Below are positions 45,998 to 57,041 of a stretch of 64,000 bases of DNA, in pieces (the stretch's first letter is position 1; each line of letters begins with the position of its first letter). The notes under the pieces were generated by a model. It saw only the letters and a program-made list of their open reading frames with translations. It ran no database searches and was not told the DNA's origin. The stretch is taken from positions 2,210,077 to 2,274,076 of the forward strand of contig LNGK01000008.1 in NCBI GenBank assembly GCA_001510575.1, read 5' to 3'. The DNA comes from Knoxdaviesia capensis (Eukaryota > Ascomycota > Sordariomycetes > Microascales > Gondwanamycetaceae). The translations under genes were made by a program, and so were the position numbers.

Positions 45998-48322
45998 ATG
46001 GACCAACTACCTTGGCCGTTGTCGCAGCTCGCCCAGATGGGCGGCAACGACACCGCCGACTCGTCCTACTCCACAAACACCACCAGCACGCGCTACCCGC
46101 AGATGCAGCTGCTCGACATCTTCGTGCCCGGCTTCTCGTTCTTCGCCGACAACGTGCACCGCTATCTTGGCATCGACCTCAACCTGTACATCCCGCTCGT
46201 GCTGCTGTTCAGCGCCGGCACCTTCCTGTGGAACTACCTCAGCGGCTGGCTGTGGTCGACCGTCGAGGACCACTTCATGAGCATCGTCGAGATCCGCAAC
46301 GAAGACGAGATCTACCAGGCCGTCATCGCCTGGATCGCCACCCAGCCCTTCGCCCAGCGCTCCCGCCGCTTCGTCGTCAACACCAGCACCCGCTCGCGCT
46401 ACTGGTACTACAGCTACGACTCCGACGACGAGGAGACCGAGGAGAACTCGCCCGCCTACCTCAAGAAGACCATGAAGTACACTCCGTCGTTCGGCTCCCA
46501 CAGCTTCTGGTACGCCGGCCACCTGCTGCAGTTCAACCGCTCGCAGAACAAGGACCAGAACTCCGTCTACGTCAGCGACCGCGAGGAGATCTCCATCTCG
46601 TGCTTCGGCCGCCACGCCGACATCCTCAAGCGCCTGCTGCTCGAGGCCCGCATCAGCCACGCCCAAAAGCACCACCAGAAGACCATCATCTACCGCGCCA
46701 ACTCGCGCTCCGACGGCAGCGACCCCGAGTGGCAGCGCAGCATTGTCCGCGCCACCCGCCCGCTCTCCACCGTCATCCTGAACGAGAAGATCAAGAACGA
46801 CCTGCTGGCCGACATTAACGACTACCTGGACCCCACCACCCGCCGCTGGTATATCAACCGTGGTATCCCCTACCGCCGTGGCTACCTGCTGCATGGCCCC
46901 CCGGGTACCGGTAAGAGTTCGTTTAGCTTGGCCCTCGCCGGCCACTTCAAGATGCGCATCTACATCATCAGCTTGAGCTCGGTCTCCGCTAGCGAGGAGA
47001 ACCTTGCCGCGCTGTTCGCCGCTCTCCCGCACCGCTGCCTTGTGCTCCTCGAGGATATCGACCACGCCGGTTTGACCCACACTCGCGACGAGAACGAAGA
47101 CGGCGAGGATGACGAGGAGAAGCCCAAGAAGAAGAAGAAGAAGTCGAAGGCGAGGAAGACCGACAGCGAGGAGGAGGAGGAGGGAGATGATAACTCAGAT
47201 TCCGATTCCGATTCGGGCTCCGACTCTGGATCTGATTCTGAGTCCGACGCCGAGTCCGAGTCTGCATCCGAAGCCTCCGAGCCCGGTGACCGCCGCTCTC
47301 GTCGCCGCCGTCGGCGCGAGAAGGAGCAGCGCAACGGCCTATCGCTCTCTGGCCTCCTGAACATTATCGATGGTGTTGCCTCGCAGGAGGGACGTCTGCT
47401 CATCATGACCACCAACCATATCGAACAGCTGGACAAGGCGCTGATCCGCCCCGGCCGTATCGACATGACTCTGCGCTTTGGTCTCGCCGATCACGACATG
47501 TCGGCTGCCATTTTTCGTGCCATTTATTCCGCCCTGGAGGCTGACCTGGTTGACACCACCGTCAAGTCCGCCAAGCAGCGGCTTCTCGAGCTGGAGGCCA
47601 ACCCCAATGACCCGCAGGTTGTCACTCTGGCCGTCAACCCTGAGGATACCCCCGAGGAGCGCAAGGCTGCCGAGGCTGATGCCCTGGCTGCCCAGCGCCG
47701 CCAGAAGGAGGCTGAACGGAAGACCGCCGACGAACTGGTTAAGAAGCAGGCTGCGGAATTCGCTACCCGCATGCCCGAGGCCCAGTTCAGCCCCGCCGAG
47801 ATCCAGGGCTTCCTGCTCCACCACAAGCGGGACCCTGTGGCCGCCTTGGCCGGATTGGACGGGTGGATCGCCGAGACCCAGGCCGCGAAGCGCCTGAAGA
47901 TGGCCAAGGCTGAGCGCCAGCGGGTGCTCGAAGAGGAGCGCCGCCTTCGTCGCGAGGAGCGCAAGAAGCTGAAGGCCGAGAAGAAGAAGCAGGAGGAGGA
48001 GGAGGAGGCCAAGAAGAAGGAGGATTCTGAGGCTGCCGCCACTGAAGACGACTCCAAGGACTCGGCCGATGCTCCGACCTCGGCCAGCGCATCGGACAAG
48101 ACAGTCAAGATTGGGGGCAAGGCTGAGTCGGTTTCCGACGATGACAGCACGAGCAACGCTGGCCTGGACGTTGACAACAAGTCGGATGGGTCCGGCGAGA
48201 GCTCGGTAGAGCCCCGCACCCCGGCTGAGCCAGGGGAGGCGGCGACCCGAGCGTTGGAGAAGTCCGTGGCACCGGGGGCCAAGATTGTGGTCACTCCGGC
48301 CGATGAGGAGCCGGTAGCATAA
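45998..48322 (+). CDS. BCS1-type AAA ATPase with charged insertion
   Basis: Intronless, 774 aa. One N-terminal transmembrane segment (about 62-88, LYIPLVLLFSAGTFLWNYL) is followed by the BCS1 N-terminal domain (about 90-270). The AAA core has Walker A GPPGTGKS at 300-307, Walker B LLEDID (E352, D353), sensor TTNHIEQLD and arginine-finger region IRPGRIDM. Yeast Bcs1 folds and translocates the Rieske protein in the mitochondrial inner membrane; fungi also carry several larger BCS1 paralogues of unknown role, and this is one of those. Between Walker B and the sensor (about 360-445) lies an insertion of roughly 85 residues: a Lys tract, a long Ser/Asp/Glu tract, then an Arg tract. The C-terminal 200 residues are a Lys/Glu-rich coiled coil with an acidic Ser-rich tail. 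The ATG follows a CT-rich leader. Paralogue identity rather than true Bcs1 is inferred from the insertion and length. Confidence 0.93.
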   Translation: MDQLPWPLSQLAQMGGNDTADSSYSTNTTSTRYPQMQLLDIFVPGFSFFADNVHRYLGIDLNLYIPLVLLFSAGTFLWNYLSGWLWSTVEDHFMSIVEIRNEDEIYQAVIAWIATQPFAQRSRRFVVNTSTRSRYWYYSYDSDDEETEENSPAYLKKTMKYTPSFGSHSFWYAGHLLQFNRSQNKDQNSVYVSDREEISISCFGRHADILKRLLLEARISHAQKHHQKTIIYRANSRSDGSDPEWQRSIVRATRPLSTVILNEKIKNDLLADINDYLDPTTRRWYINRGIPYRRGYLLHGPPGTGKSSFSLALAGHFKMRIYIISLSSVSASEENLAALFAALPHRCLVLLEDIDHAGLTHTRDENEDGEDDEEKPKKKKKKSKARKTDSEEEEEGDDNSDSDSDSGSDSGSDSESDAESESASEASEPGDRRSRRRRRREKEQRNGLSLSGLLNIIDGVASQEGRLLIMTTNHIEQLDKALIRPGRIDMTLRFGLADHDMSAAIFRAIYSALEADLVDTTVKSAKQRLLELEANPNDPQVVTLAVNPEDTPEERKAAEADALAAQRRQKEAERKTADELVKKQAAEFATRMPEAQFSPAEIQGFLLHHKRDPVAALAGLDGWIAETQAAKRLKMAKAERQRVLEEERRLRREERKKLKAEKKKQEEEEEAKKKEDSEAAATEDDSKDSADAPTSASASDKTVKIGGKAESVSDDDSTSNAGLDVDNKSDGSGESSVEPRTPAEPGEAATRALEKSVAPGAKIVVTPADEEPVA

Positions 48323-51300
48323 GTTGGGAATATTTGGCTTTCTGTTTTCTTACTTAATATTCAGCAAAGCGTGAGTGATCAACCAGGACGTTCAAAAGCG
48401 GCTGTCTCATTGTGTACTTTTCGTCCAGGGCGCATTTTTCAGGGTTAAATGGTTGCATGGAGTTTTTTTTCTGATGAATTGTTTCTTTTTTTTTTTTTTT
48501 CTGTTTCCTTTTGATGATAACCGACCACATAGACGATGACCGAGCGCCTGAAATGGCCTGATGAAGAGAAATGCGTACATATCTTTGAACATAACAATGA
48601 CAAAATGGGCATTTCAGTTACTATATCGTGTATTGGTGAAGCTTGCGGTGACAAAATTGTTAGGGTTCAAGGTCTACAGACGCCGACGGCTCCTTGTTCT
48701 GGGTCCGATGGCGGTGATCCGTGATAGCAACCCTGATCGTTAGACACGGAGCAGCGGCGAAGCAGGAGTTCCGTCTCGCTAATTCTTTTTCACGAAGTGA
48801 GGTGATTCAATGCCGAGCCGAAGCATTCACCCGAATGCCCTGCAACCAACTTGGTGCATGCATCCGAGATTTAGCGTTCAATCCCGAAAGGACTGTTGTT
48901 GGCCACAGCGCGGGTCGATGCAGCCAAGCGGGGAGCAGCAGGTCTACTACACCAAGCGGCCGTTGTCATGCATGTACTATCCTTCTGTTGGTGACTGTGA
49001 AGTTGCTGGCTGGCTAGCACTGCAAACAAGGCAATCTGCAAGTACATGGGGTAAACATCGGTGAGCGTAGAGGTTGAAAGTGAATCAAGTTGTGCATAAT
49101 CAAGCCGGGGGAAGAGGAAGTCAGCGTGTGATTAGAAGGTTGTAGTGAGGATCATCACCATGCAGATAAGGCGGCGAAGAAAGTTCGGTGGTGCTTGGAA
49201 ACTTGAAGACTTGAAGAGGAGAAAAGAGTTCACGCATATACTGGTTGACTTGATTTGGAAGTGGATAAAGAGCGGTGAAGAAATTACAGAGAGAGGAAGA
49301 AAGTGGGGGGGGGAGACATTATATCTTGTGGTTTTGTTGGGTTAAGTTCAGCACACATCCGCGAATTCAAGAGAGAGAAGGTGCGATGAAGGACAAACAC
49401 GTGCGGTGCGCATGTTTTGAGTTCGAGGAATGGTTCGATCCCAGAAACCAAGAAGGCAGGCACGACGGGCTTATAGGACCGTGGGTGAGCTCATCTGGAA
49501 GCTCTTGCCAATTTTGTAAGTGAAGCCGATGACGAAATCTGAAGCAATCGGAAGGAGATAGTGGATTGCGCCTGCTCTGAACGTTCTGAAACATTCATAT
49601 ATATGGACAGACAGTCGCGAGCTCTGTTCTTGCTGTGGAGCTGTTGGGTCGTCCCTTCCACTTTGACAGTTGCGGAGCATCAATACAACGGCGGCCGAGC
49701 AAGATTCTGAACACCGAGAGTATGTGAAGAACATGGTGCCTCTTCTGATGTGAGACACCACTAACTGGCCTCACTAACACATCTGGCAGGTTCACGGTGC
49801 ACGCGAGACATCCCCAGATGGGGAAGGGCCCCAGTGCATGATGGAGAAGCCGCGATGGAGCAAGGCGCTTGCCCAGTAAACGCACGACTGATAGAAAACG
49901 ACAGAAAGCTACAGACCAGAAGCACTGTTGCAGAGATATTCCTGGGGAAGGAGCTGTTACTGGTTGTGCCGATCATCGCAGGAAGCGAACCTACTGTATG
50001 CGTATAAATGGTACTCGGTGATAGATAACACCCAGCGGTCCACTGCCAAAAAAAGACCGGTCCGAAGTCGCTGATGCCGTTCGCCATCTAATTTCGGCTG
50101 TGATGAATATTGCCTTGATCTCGCAAGTCCCAGCCCCCTCTGCCCCGGTCTTGTTGAACCAGAGTGCCGAAAAAGCGCCTGTAATCGGGATGCAGGTTCG
50201 GGTTCGTGTTCGTCTGCGCATTCATCCCTCCCGGAGACGAGAAATGACGAATGCTCCAGAGACCAGAGACAAACGGGCTTCAAAACAAAGAACTGATGTT
50301 CGGGAATATGCCTCGGTCAAGACCGCCGTATTTTCTTGCTCCGTGAGGGTCTCGGAGTAACGCATAGCAAACATGTTTTATTTTATTTTATTTTTCCGTG
50401 TCTTTAACTTACACATCCTCCCAACTATAAAAAAAAAGAAAAGCCCAACATTCAAGGCCGGGTAATTTATGGAGACTTGGTATAAGTATAAGCTTTAGAG
50501 GATTCTGGCCCCCCTCTAATACCACAAAGAATGGGAACTATAAAAAGAACAATCTAAGGAAACGAAACAAGCGGTGAAAAGGGGGATGGACACAGATAAA
50601 GGGTTGCATCACCACGTACCAAGTTAGCTTTTAGGACGGCGAAGACTTATGAGAAAACTCACTCCCAGATGTGAACAGGCATTCACATAGTGTCAGACAG
50701 AGACTGATGATCTGCGGGTAAACGGAAGACATCGACAGCACTGGGCTGCCGTATTCCTGGCATCTAATGTCGTGGGGAGGAGGGGAAAAGACAGGAGACG
50801 AAAGGCTGGATAAAGGACAACATGTGCCTGTACCTGGTTGCCGATAAGAAAAGAAAATTGCGTGCGCTAAAGTGATAACGCATGCCGCACTAGCGCACCG
50901 CTCGAGAAAATCAGTGGTGGGAACTGGGAACACCAAGTTTGGCCCTGGACTTGCACGTTCCAGGTGAACTTACACCCAGACTTTCACTTGTACCCCACCC
51001 AACATTTCTCGCCCAGCAACACTGTTACCTAAACATTCGAGTACGAGTACGGATCCGATTATAGTGGCTGGAAAGGGACTTATAACACCAACAATTTGGA
51101 AGAAATAGGGGAATGAAGCACTAACTCTGCTGTTGTAGCTGCGTGCATGTACTTCGCCGCCTGTGTACCACGGAGAATGTACGTGTCGTAGACGATCAGG
51201 AACAGGGAAGGAACGATGCAAGCACATGAAGAGTGAAGGGGGAAGGAGGGCAGGTGTCCCTCTCCCAGCCAAATTGCACGCAAATGCTACTCCAGCGTTG

Positions 51301-51769
51301 CAAATCGGCAGGAGCGATGGTGGTAATCGTATGGTGGTACCTTCCGCCAGCGCTCCCACCCACCTACCCTACACAATCTTTAATCTTAGATATCAACTAA
51401 GGTAGCCGCCACCCACCTTTGAGTCTCTCTTTCCTTCCCTGCCTTGCCTTAGTCGGGCCCCGTTCGGTGCATAATATTTCTTTAACGACTCCCGCCCCTG
51501 GGCTAGGGCCTCTTCTTCTTTTTCTTCTCCTTTCCTCTCTCTCCTCTTCCTCTTCTTCTCTCTTCCTCTCTCCTCTCTCCATCTTCTGGTTCTCGTGATA
51601 TCTTCAGTCTTGTTCCGTCTTCCGTCTTCCTCCTCGATCTCCAAGCTTCCGACAACTCTCCACATCCCGCCGATTCTCTCACCTGACACTCTCTCTTTGG
51701 TGTCTTTTCCTTGTCTTGACCTCCCTTCCTCCGCTCCAGAGCGTGCACCTTCATCCTTCACCACCCAAA
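48323..51769. other. 3.4-kb intergenic region upstream of HMG-CoA synthase
   Basis: Starts with the 3' flank of the BCS1-like gene, including a 15-base T run at 48486-48500. Mixed sequence without supported coding frames follows (48.6-51.3 kb). The C/T-rich promoter and leader of the HMG-CoA synthase gene occupies about 51410-51769. A tRNA-like B box (GGTTCGATCCC near 49432) lacks a pairing T-stem and was not accepted. Confidence 0.5.
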
Positions 51770-53989
51770 ATGGCCGCTCGTCCCCAGAACATTGGCATCA
51801 AGGCCATTGAGATCTACTTCCCCAGTCAGGTGAGTTGTGTGCTGTTATGTTCCAGCTGTGTGATGTGTTGTTCATTGGTTCTCGCGGGCCGGCTGGTGCT
51901 GCCAGGCTGTTCTTAACTATGGGAAACGCCCCCTCAATTTCGCTGAGGGTTCAAAATCGAAGCTTCGGGCCTGTCTGCAGTTCCCTGTCTTGGATCTATG
52001 GAGACCCGGGTCTTCAGTTGATGTTGGTGGCCGGTTGTCTTTGCACACGTGCAAATAGCCTCTTGAAAGTTTTTTTTTTTTTTCCTGTCTAGTGTGCCGA
52101 AATGTCGTCGGGCACTGAAATTCGTTGGCGTTTCCGAGCTTAAAAAGCTTCGGACGACTCTAGTCCAACGTGGGATGATTTTTTGCTTGTTTTTGGAAAG
52201 GAGTGTGGGTTGTATTGGCCATGCCCTGGATGTTTGAGCATGCCCTGGTTGTTTTCTTCGAAAAGGGGGGCACAAATCTTTGGAGGGGCGACAGTTTACC
52301 CCGCCGACATCGCTGGATCGCGTTATATTCCCATGTTATAGGTGCTGGCTTGCCGCAGCCCAACGCTTCACTGGCCAAGACGCGCGAAGAGCCCGCATTG
52401 GAGGAATTATCACCATGGAATGGCTTGTTTGCTTTCACCAAAAGAAAAAAAATAATGGCTGACTGACCTAATTCGTTGTCCTCCAAAATAGTATGTCGAG
52501 CAGAGCGAGCTCGAGGTCTTTGACGGTGTGGGCACCGGAAAGTACACCATTGGTCTGGGTCAAACACGCATGAGTTTTTGCGACGACCGCGAAGGTACGC
52601 TGTTTTTTTCCCTTTCTTTTCTCTCTTCGGCAAGAAAAGTGTCATTGGAGCGTAACTAAGCTCGGCCGACGAGAATTAAACCCTTTCTAACCCCATATCT
52701 TCGGTATACGCAGACATCTACTCCTTCGCCCTTACCGTCGTGTCCAACCTCCTGAAGAAGAACAACATCGATGTCAACTCGATTGGCCGCCTTGAGGTCG
52801 GAACCGAGACCCTTCTCGACAAGTCCAAGTCGGTCAAGTCGGTGCTGATGCAGCTGTTTGGCGACAACACCAACATCGAGGGTGTCGACACCATCAACGC
52901 CTGCTATGGCGGAACCAACGCCTTCTTCAACGCCGTCAACTGGGTCGAATCGTCGGGCTGGGATGGCCGCGACGCCATTGTTGTTGCCGGAGACATTGCG
53001 CTGTACGCCAAGGGTAACGCCCGCCCGACCGGTGGTGCGGGTGCCGTGGCCATGCTCATCGGCCCCGATGCCCCGATTGTTGCAGAGCCCGGCCTGCGCG
53101 GCTCGTACATGCAGCACGCCTACGATTTCTACAAGCCCGACCTGACCAGCGAGTACCCCTACGTCGACGGCTACTTCTCCATCAACTGCTACACCAAGGC
53201 CCTGGATTCCGCTTACCGCGAGTACTGCAAGCGCGAGGCTAAGCAGCAAGGAATCAGCGCCGACGCCATCAAGCCCAACCTGGATCGTTTCGACTACCTT
53301 GCTTTCCACGCCCCCACCTGCAAGCTGGTGCAGAAGTCGTACGCTCGTCTGTTGTACCACGACTACCTTGCCGATTCGGCTTCCCCAGCCTTTGCCGAGG
53401 TTGCCCCCGAGCTGCGCGACATTGACTACGAGAAGTCTTTGTCCGACAAGGCCGTTGAGAAGACCTTCATGGGTCTGACCAAGAAGCGCTTCCAGGACCG
53501 CGTGAACCCCGCCATCCAGGTTGCCACTCTCTGCGGTAACATGTACTGCGGCAGTGTCTGGGGAGGTGTTGCTAGCTTGATTGGCCACGTCGATCCCGCC
53601 ACTCTCGATGGCAAGCGCATCGGTGTGTTCAGCTACGGCTCCGGTCTGGCTGCTAGCTTCTTCTCCTTCCGCGTGAACGGCAACGTGTCGAAGATTGCCG
53701 ATACCCTGGATCTCAAGAACCGCCTCACCAGCCGCCGGGTCGTCACCCCTGAGACGTACGATTCCGTAAGTTTTTGTCATTCTCTTTCTGGTGCTTTCGT
53801 GGCTGCCAGTATATACTTTCTTGCTAATAACCGCTTTTGTTCTCCCCACAGATGTGCGATCTCCGCAAGAAGGCTCATCTCCAGAAGGACTTTTCCCCCG
53901 CTGGTGATGCTTCGACCATTGCCCCCGGCACCTACTACCTCGACAAGGTCGACGACATGTACCGGAGAACCTACCTGGTGCAGCAGTAA
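51770..53989 (+). CDS. erg13: hydroxymethylglutaryl-CoA synthase
   Basis: Cytosolic enzyme of the mevalonate/ergosterol pathway that condenses acetyl-CoA with acetoacetyl-CoA to HMG-CoA. Four exons: 51770-51829, 52492-52594, 52714-53765, 53852-53989; phases agree; 450 aa, normal length. The catalytic triad is visible: E86 (VGTETLLDKSKS), C118 (NACYGGTNAF) and H253 (FHAPTCKLVQKS). The first exon encodes MAARPQNIGIKAIEIYFPSQ, the expected N-terminus. Intron 1 is 662 nt, five to ten times longer than most introns here, and ends with an AAAATAG acceptor; introns 2 and 3 are 119 and 86 nt. The long intron could hold regulatory sequence. A DHCR24-like gene converges from downstream. Confidence 0.97.
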
Positions 53990-54718
53990 ATTCGAAAGAA
54001 TACTGCCCACGTACTCATGTACGCACCACACGCATATAAACGTTGATCAAGACCTAATTATAGACGTTAGAAAATGAGCATATAACCACACATTGGCGGA
54101 TTTGGGGATTTCCTTGTCGAGCGCCCCATTTTGCGGTAATCGGATGGCGAGGATATATATACCTCTGGGACTGCGTTGTTTTTTATTCTTTTCTTATCTG
54201 CCTTCACACGGGTGGATAGTAGATATCATTTTCTCCTTCTGTTTTGCTGCAGCCATCATCTGCATCTGGTTCGCATACATTTACTTCATACCTTTATGTG
54301 TTTCTAATACCCTGCGTTTTGCTTTTCTTCGGACCTGGGTTCTATGGGAATCTCATTTTCGGGGTTGGGTCATGTTGCATTGCTCTTGAACGTTTCAACT
54401 GTTCGTTTGCTGGTAACTTTGCTATATAAGTATCCAAAGCCAAGTTGAAAATATACTGATGATGTCATGCATCTGCGTGTGTGTATGTATTATTGCGGGA
54501 GCGAGTGTTGTGAATTTCGAAAAGACAAGACGGTACAATCGAAATTTCGAAACGAATGGTCTATTTTAGCTGTCTGAATAATCGTACACTATGGGCATAT
54601 ATAGGCCCAGGGGAATATTCGTCCGGCCGGGCCGACATGGGTTTTGGATATGGAAAAGAGACAAAGTGGTACATGTTGACAGTAGAGGATAGATCAGGGC
54701 GACGGATCAGATAGGGGA
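53990..54718. other. convergent 3' UTR spacer
   Basis: 729 bp between the stop codons of erg13 (+) and the DHCR24-like gene (-). T-rich with TATATA patches. No gene seen. Confidence 0.6.
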
Positions 54719-56359
54719 TTATTTCTCCGGCTTGGACTTCCACTCGGCGTTTCGATGCAGCATGTAGTCCTTGCTCTTGATGCTGCGAGCCAAGCCGACC
54801 AGGCCGCCGACGGGCCAGCGGGCCTTGAGCGCCGAGCGCCAGGTGGGCTTGGGCGGGTCGCGCACACGGACCTTGTCGAACACGGAGGGCAGCGAGGTGG
54901 CGCGGTACTTCTCGCGCAGGGCGTCGTACCAGGCGCGGCCGCCGTACAGCGACCAGAACTCGTCCTCGGGGTAGTAGGTGTGGGCGTACAGCCACTTCAT
55001 GCCGCCGAGGGCGCGCAGCTTGGCCTCGAGGTCGCGGTTGAGGGCGACGAAGGCGGGGCGGTCGGCCGGGCCCCAGCCCCACAGGCCGATGTTGAGCATC
55101 TGGCCGGCGGCGTCAGCGGCAGCCAGGTCTGGGTTCGGAGTGGTGGGCGGTGCGGCGCCGTTCGCACCGGCAGCAGCGGGAGCGACGGCGGGGGCGGGGA
55201 CGGTGGTGTGCGGGTGGAAGGTCGGCGGCGGGGTGCGGCGCAGCGGACACAGCCACAGCGGCCAGATCTTGAAGGTCTCGGCGGTGTAGCGCACAAAGGC
55301 CTCGGCGTTGGCGTACGGCAGCGCCAGGTCCTGCACCACGAAGCGCGCGCTCTCGCCGCTGCCGTGCAGCGCGCGGTACAGCATGCGCGTGTGCAGGAAG
55401 TCGTCGAGGAACCAGCGCGTCAGGCGGTTGAACGGGGTGAAGCTGAAGTAGTCGAAGGCGGATGCGCCGACCCAGAAGCCGCCGCGGTCGTAGCGGAACA
55501 GGTACTCGGCGAGCGGGATGTAGTCGACCGGGGGCGGCGGCGGCGGCGGTGGAGATGACTCAGCGAAGGCGGTAGTAGTCGAGGGGAGCGGGGCGGCGGC
55601 GGCGGACGGGACGCCGCGGGTCTGGTCGGCCACGTGCAGGTAGAACCAGGGGTCCCAGGCGCCGCTGAACGTCTGCGGCTTGCGGTCGGCCGGCTTCTCG
55701 TCGGTCAGCCGGCCGGTGATCACCACGCCGTGGGTCTCGGAGAACAGGATGCCGTCGACGTAGTCGTTCGCGTCGTTCGCCGCCTCGGCGCGCACCAGCG
55801 CCACGGCCTCCGCCACGCTGTTCGCCCGCAGATACGTTGTCTCGACGTACTTGCGCGCCTCGGTGAGCCGCAGCTCCAGCATCGTGGTGATGCCGAGCGA
55901 GCCGACGGCGCCCGCGGCCGCGCGGAACAGATCGGCCTTGTCGCCGTCGGGCGTCGCCCGCAACACCTCGCCGTCCGCCAGCACCATCTCGACGGCGTCG
56001 ACCGTCTCGTTGAAGAAGCCGTGCTTGAACGAGCTGCTCTCGCCCGCCGTGCCCGCGAACCCGCCGCCGGCGGTAATGCCCGGGAACTCCATGACCACCG
56101 GCGGGACCAGGCCCTCGCGCAGCGTCGCCTCGACCAGCCGGTCCATCGGCACGTTGGGCTCGACCAGGGCGGTGCGCTTGGCGCCGTCGACGGCGAGCAC
56201 GTTGTTCAGCGCGCTGATGTCGACCACGTGGTCGCGCTTCTGCGGGCGTGTGCTGTTCGTCGAGCCGTGGAAGATGCGGAACGGCTCGCGGCGGTCGAAG
56301 AATTGCTTCACCACGCCGGCGATCTGCGACACTGCGCGGTAGTGCCGCTCCATTGCCAT
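54719..56359 (-). CDS. DHCR24-like FAD-dependent oxidoreductase
   Basis: Intronless, 546 aa. It matches the PCMH-type FAD-binding fold of the delta(24)-sterol reductase (DHCR24/DIMINUTO) group. Visible features are an N-terminal HGSTNSTRP nucleotide region and VDISALNNVLAVD. The core FAD segment is TALVEPNVPMDRLVEATLREG, then VVMEFPGITAGGGFAGTAGESSSFKHGFFNETV, where animal DHCR24 has the similar GTGIESSSHKYG. LADGEVLRATP and GAVGSLGITTMLELRL follow. The C-terminal half includes two Pro/Ala-rich insertions, one an eight-proline run near residue 270. The best start is ATG at 56359 (MAMERHY); an ATG six bases on is an alternative. The open frame extends well upstream but into non-conserved sequence. 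Ergosterol synthesis uses Erg4/Erg5 on the side chain, so the substrate of this fungal enzyme is uncertain. Confidence 0.9.
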   Translation of the reverse strand: MAMERHYRAVSQIAGVVKQFFDRREPFRIFHGSTNSTRPQKRDHVVDISALNNVLAVDGAKRTALVEPNVPMDRLVEATLREGLVPPVVMEFPGITAGGGFAGTAGESSSFKHGFFNETVDAVEMVLADGEVLRATPDGDKADLFRAAAGAVGSLGITTMLELRLTEARKYVETTYLRANSVAEAVALVRAEAANDANDYVDGILFSETHGVVITGRLTDEKPADRKPQTFSGAWDPWFYLHVADQTRGVPSAAAAPLPSTTTAFAESSPPPPPPPPVDYIPLAEYLFRYDRGGFWVGASAFDYFSFTPFNRLTRWFLDDFLHTRMLYRALHGSGESARFVVQDLALPYANAEAFVRYTAETFKIWPLWLCPLRRTPPPTFHPHTTVPAPAVAPAAAGANGAAPPTTPNPDLAAADAAGQMLNIGLWGWGPADRPAFVALNRDLEAKLRALGGMKWLYAHTYYPEDEFWSLYGGRAWYDALREKYRATSLPSVFDKVRVRDPPKPTWRSALKARWPVGGLVGLARSIKSKDYMLHRNAEWKSKPEK

Positions 56360-57041
56360 TGTTGCCGGTGCGTGTTGCACGCTAGCAATACGCTTTATCG
56401 TGTTTGTGGGTAAGTGTGTGTCGTGGGCTATGACTATCGACAAACGAAGGAGATGTGGTCGGCCGAAAACAGGTCGGAGGACATCGCACGGAGGATGTCG
56501 TGGGATTGGTGGAAACGAGAGAGAGATGAACGAAGAATACAAGTCAAAAATACAAATAAGGATATAGCCATAAATGGGCGTAGCGTCCAGAACAGTCAAA
56601 GCAGAGCGCTGCCGGAGCCAGATATTGATGAAGAAATGTGGTGGAGCTTGCTGAAGCTTTGGACTTTTTTCGACCACCAAGAAAACCACTTTACGCCATT
56701 GGACCCTAAGCCAAACCCTACACATCAACCCTAACAACTCACCTCACTGCAGGTGCGACAAACGAACCAAGAAAACTATCGAGGATCTGTAATTCATCAA
56801 GATCATTATTATTGAATTGGAGACGCACTGGTTACGAGAGATCGCGATGTGGATGAGTGACTAGACCAAGACAAGTAACCACCGAAGAGAGAGAAAAAAA
56901 GGACAAGGACAGAAAACAAGAAGGGAAATCACAAGCAGACATGATCCCCTAGGATATCCGAACCCAACCGAAATATAGTACACAGTCTGAAACAACACAT
57001 AAGAGCAGGAAGAAAACTCCGGTAGTTAACTATTTCTAAGA
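56360..57041. other. 682-bp region: promoter of the DHCR24-like gene and 3' flank of pex14
   Basis: Contains AAACCCTA (56713-56720) and AACCCTAAC (56727-56735) about 355-375 bp upstream of the DHCR24-like ATG, and A-rich pex14 3' UTR sequence. No gene seen. Confidence 0.6.

Noticed and set aside
46007..47080. 357-codon frame antisense to the BCS1-like ATPase
   Set aside because: Val/Gly/Ala/Asp-biased shadow; the sense strand has intact AAA motifs.
49432..49444. tRNA-like B box GGTTCGATCCC
   Set aside because: Flanking bases do not form a T-stem and no A box, anticodon arm or acceptor stem can be drawn.
54755..55558. 267-codon frame antisense to the DHCR24-like gene
   Set aside because: Gly/Val/Ala/Arg-rich shadow caused by high GC3.
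56360..56737. Upstream in-frame extension of the DHCR24-like protein
   Set aside because: Translates to unordered leader-type sequence; the conserved part starts at MAMERHY.
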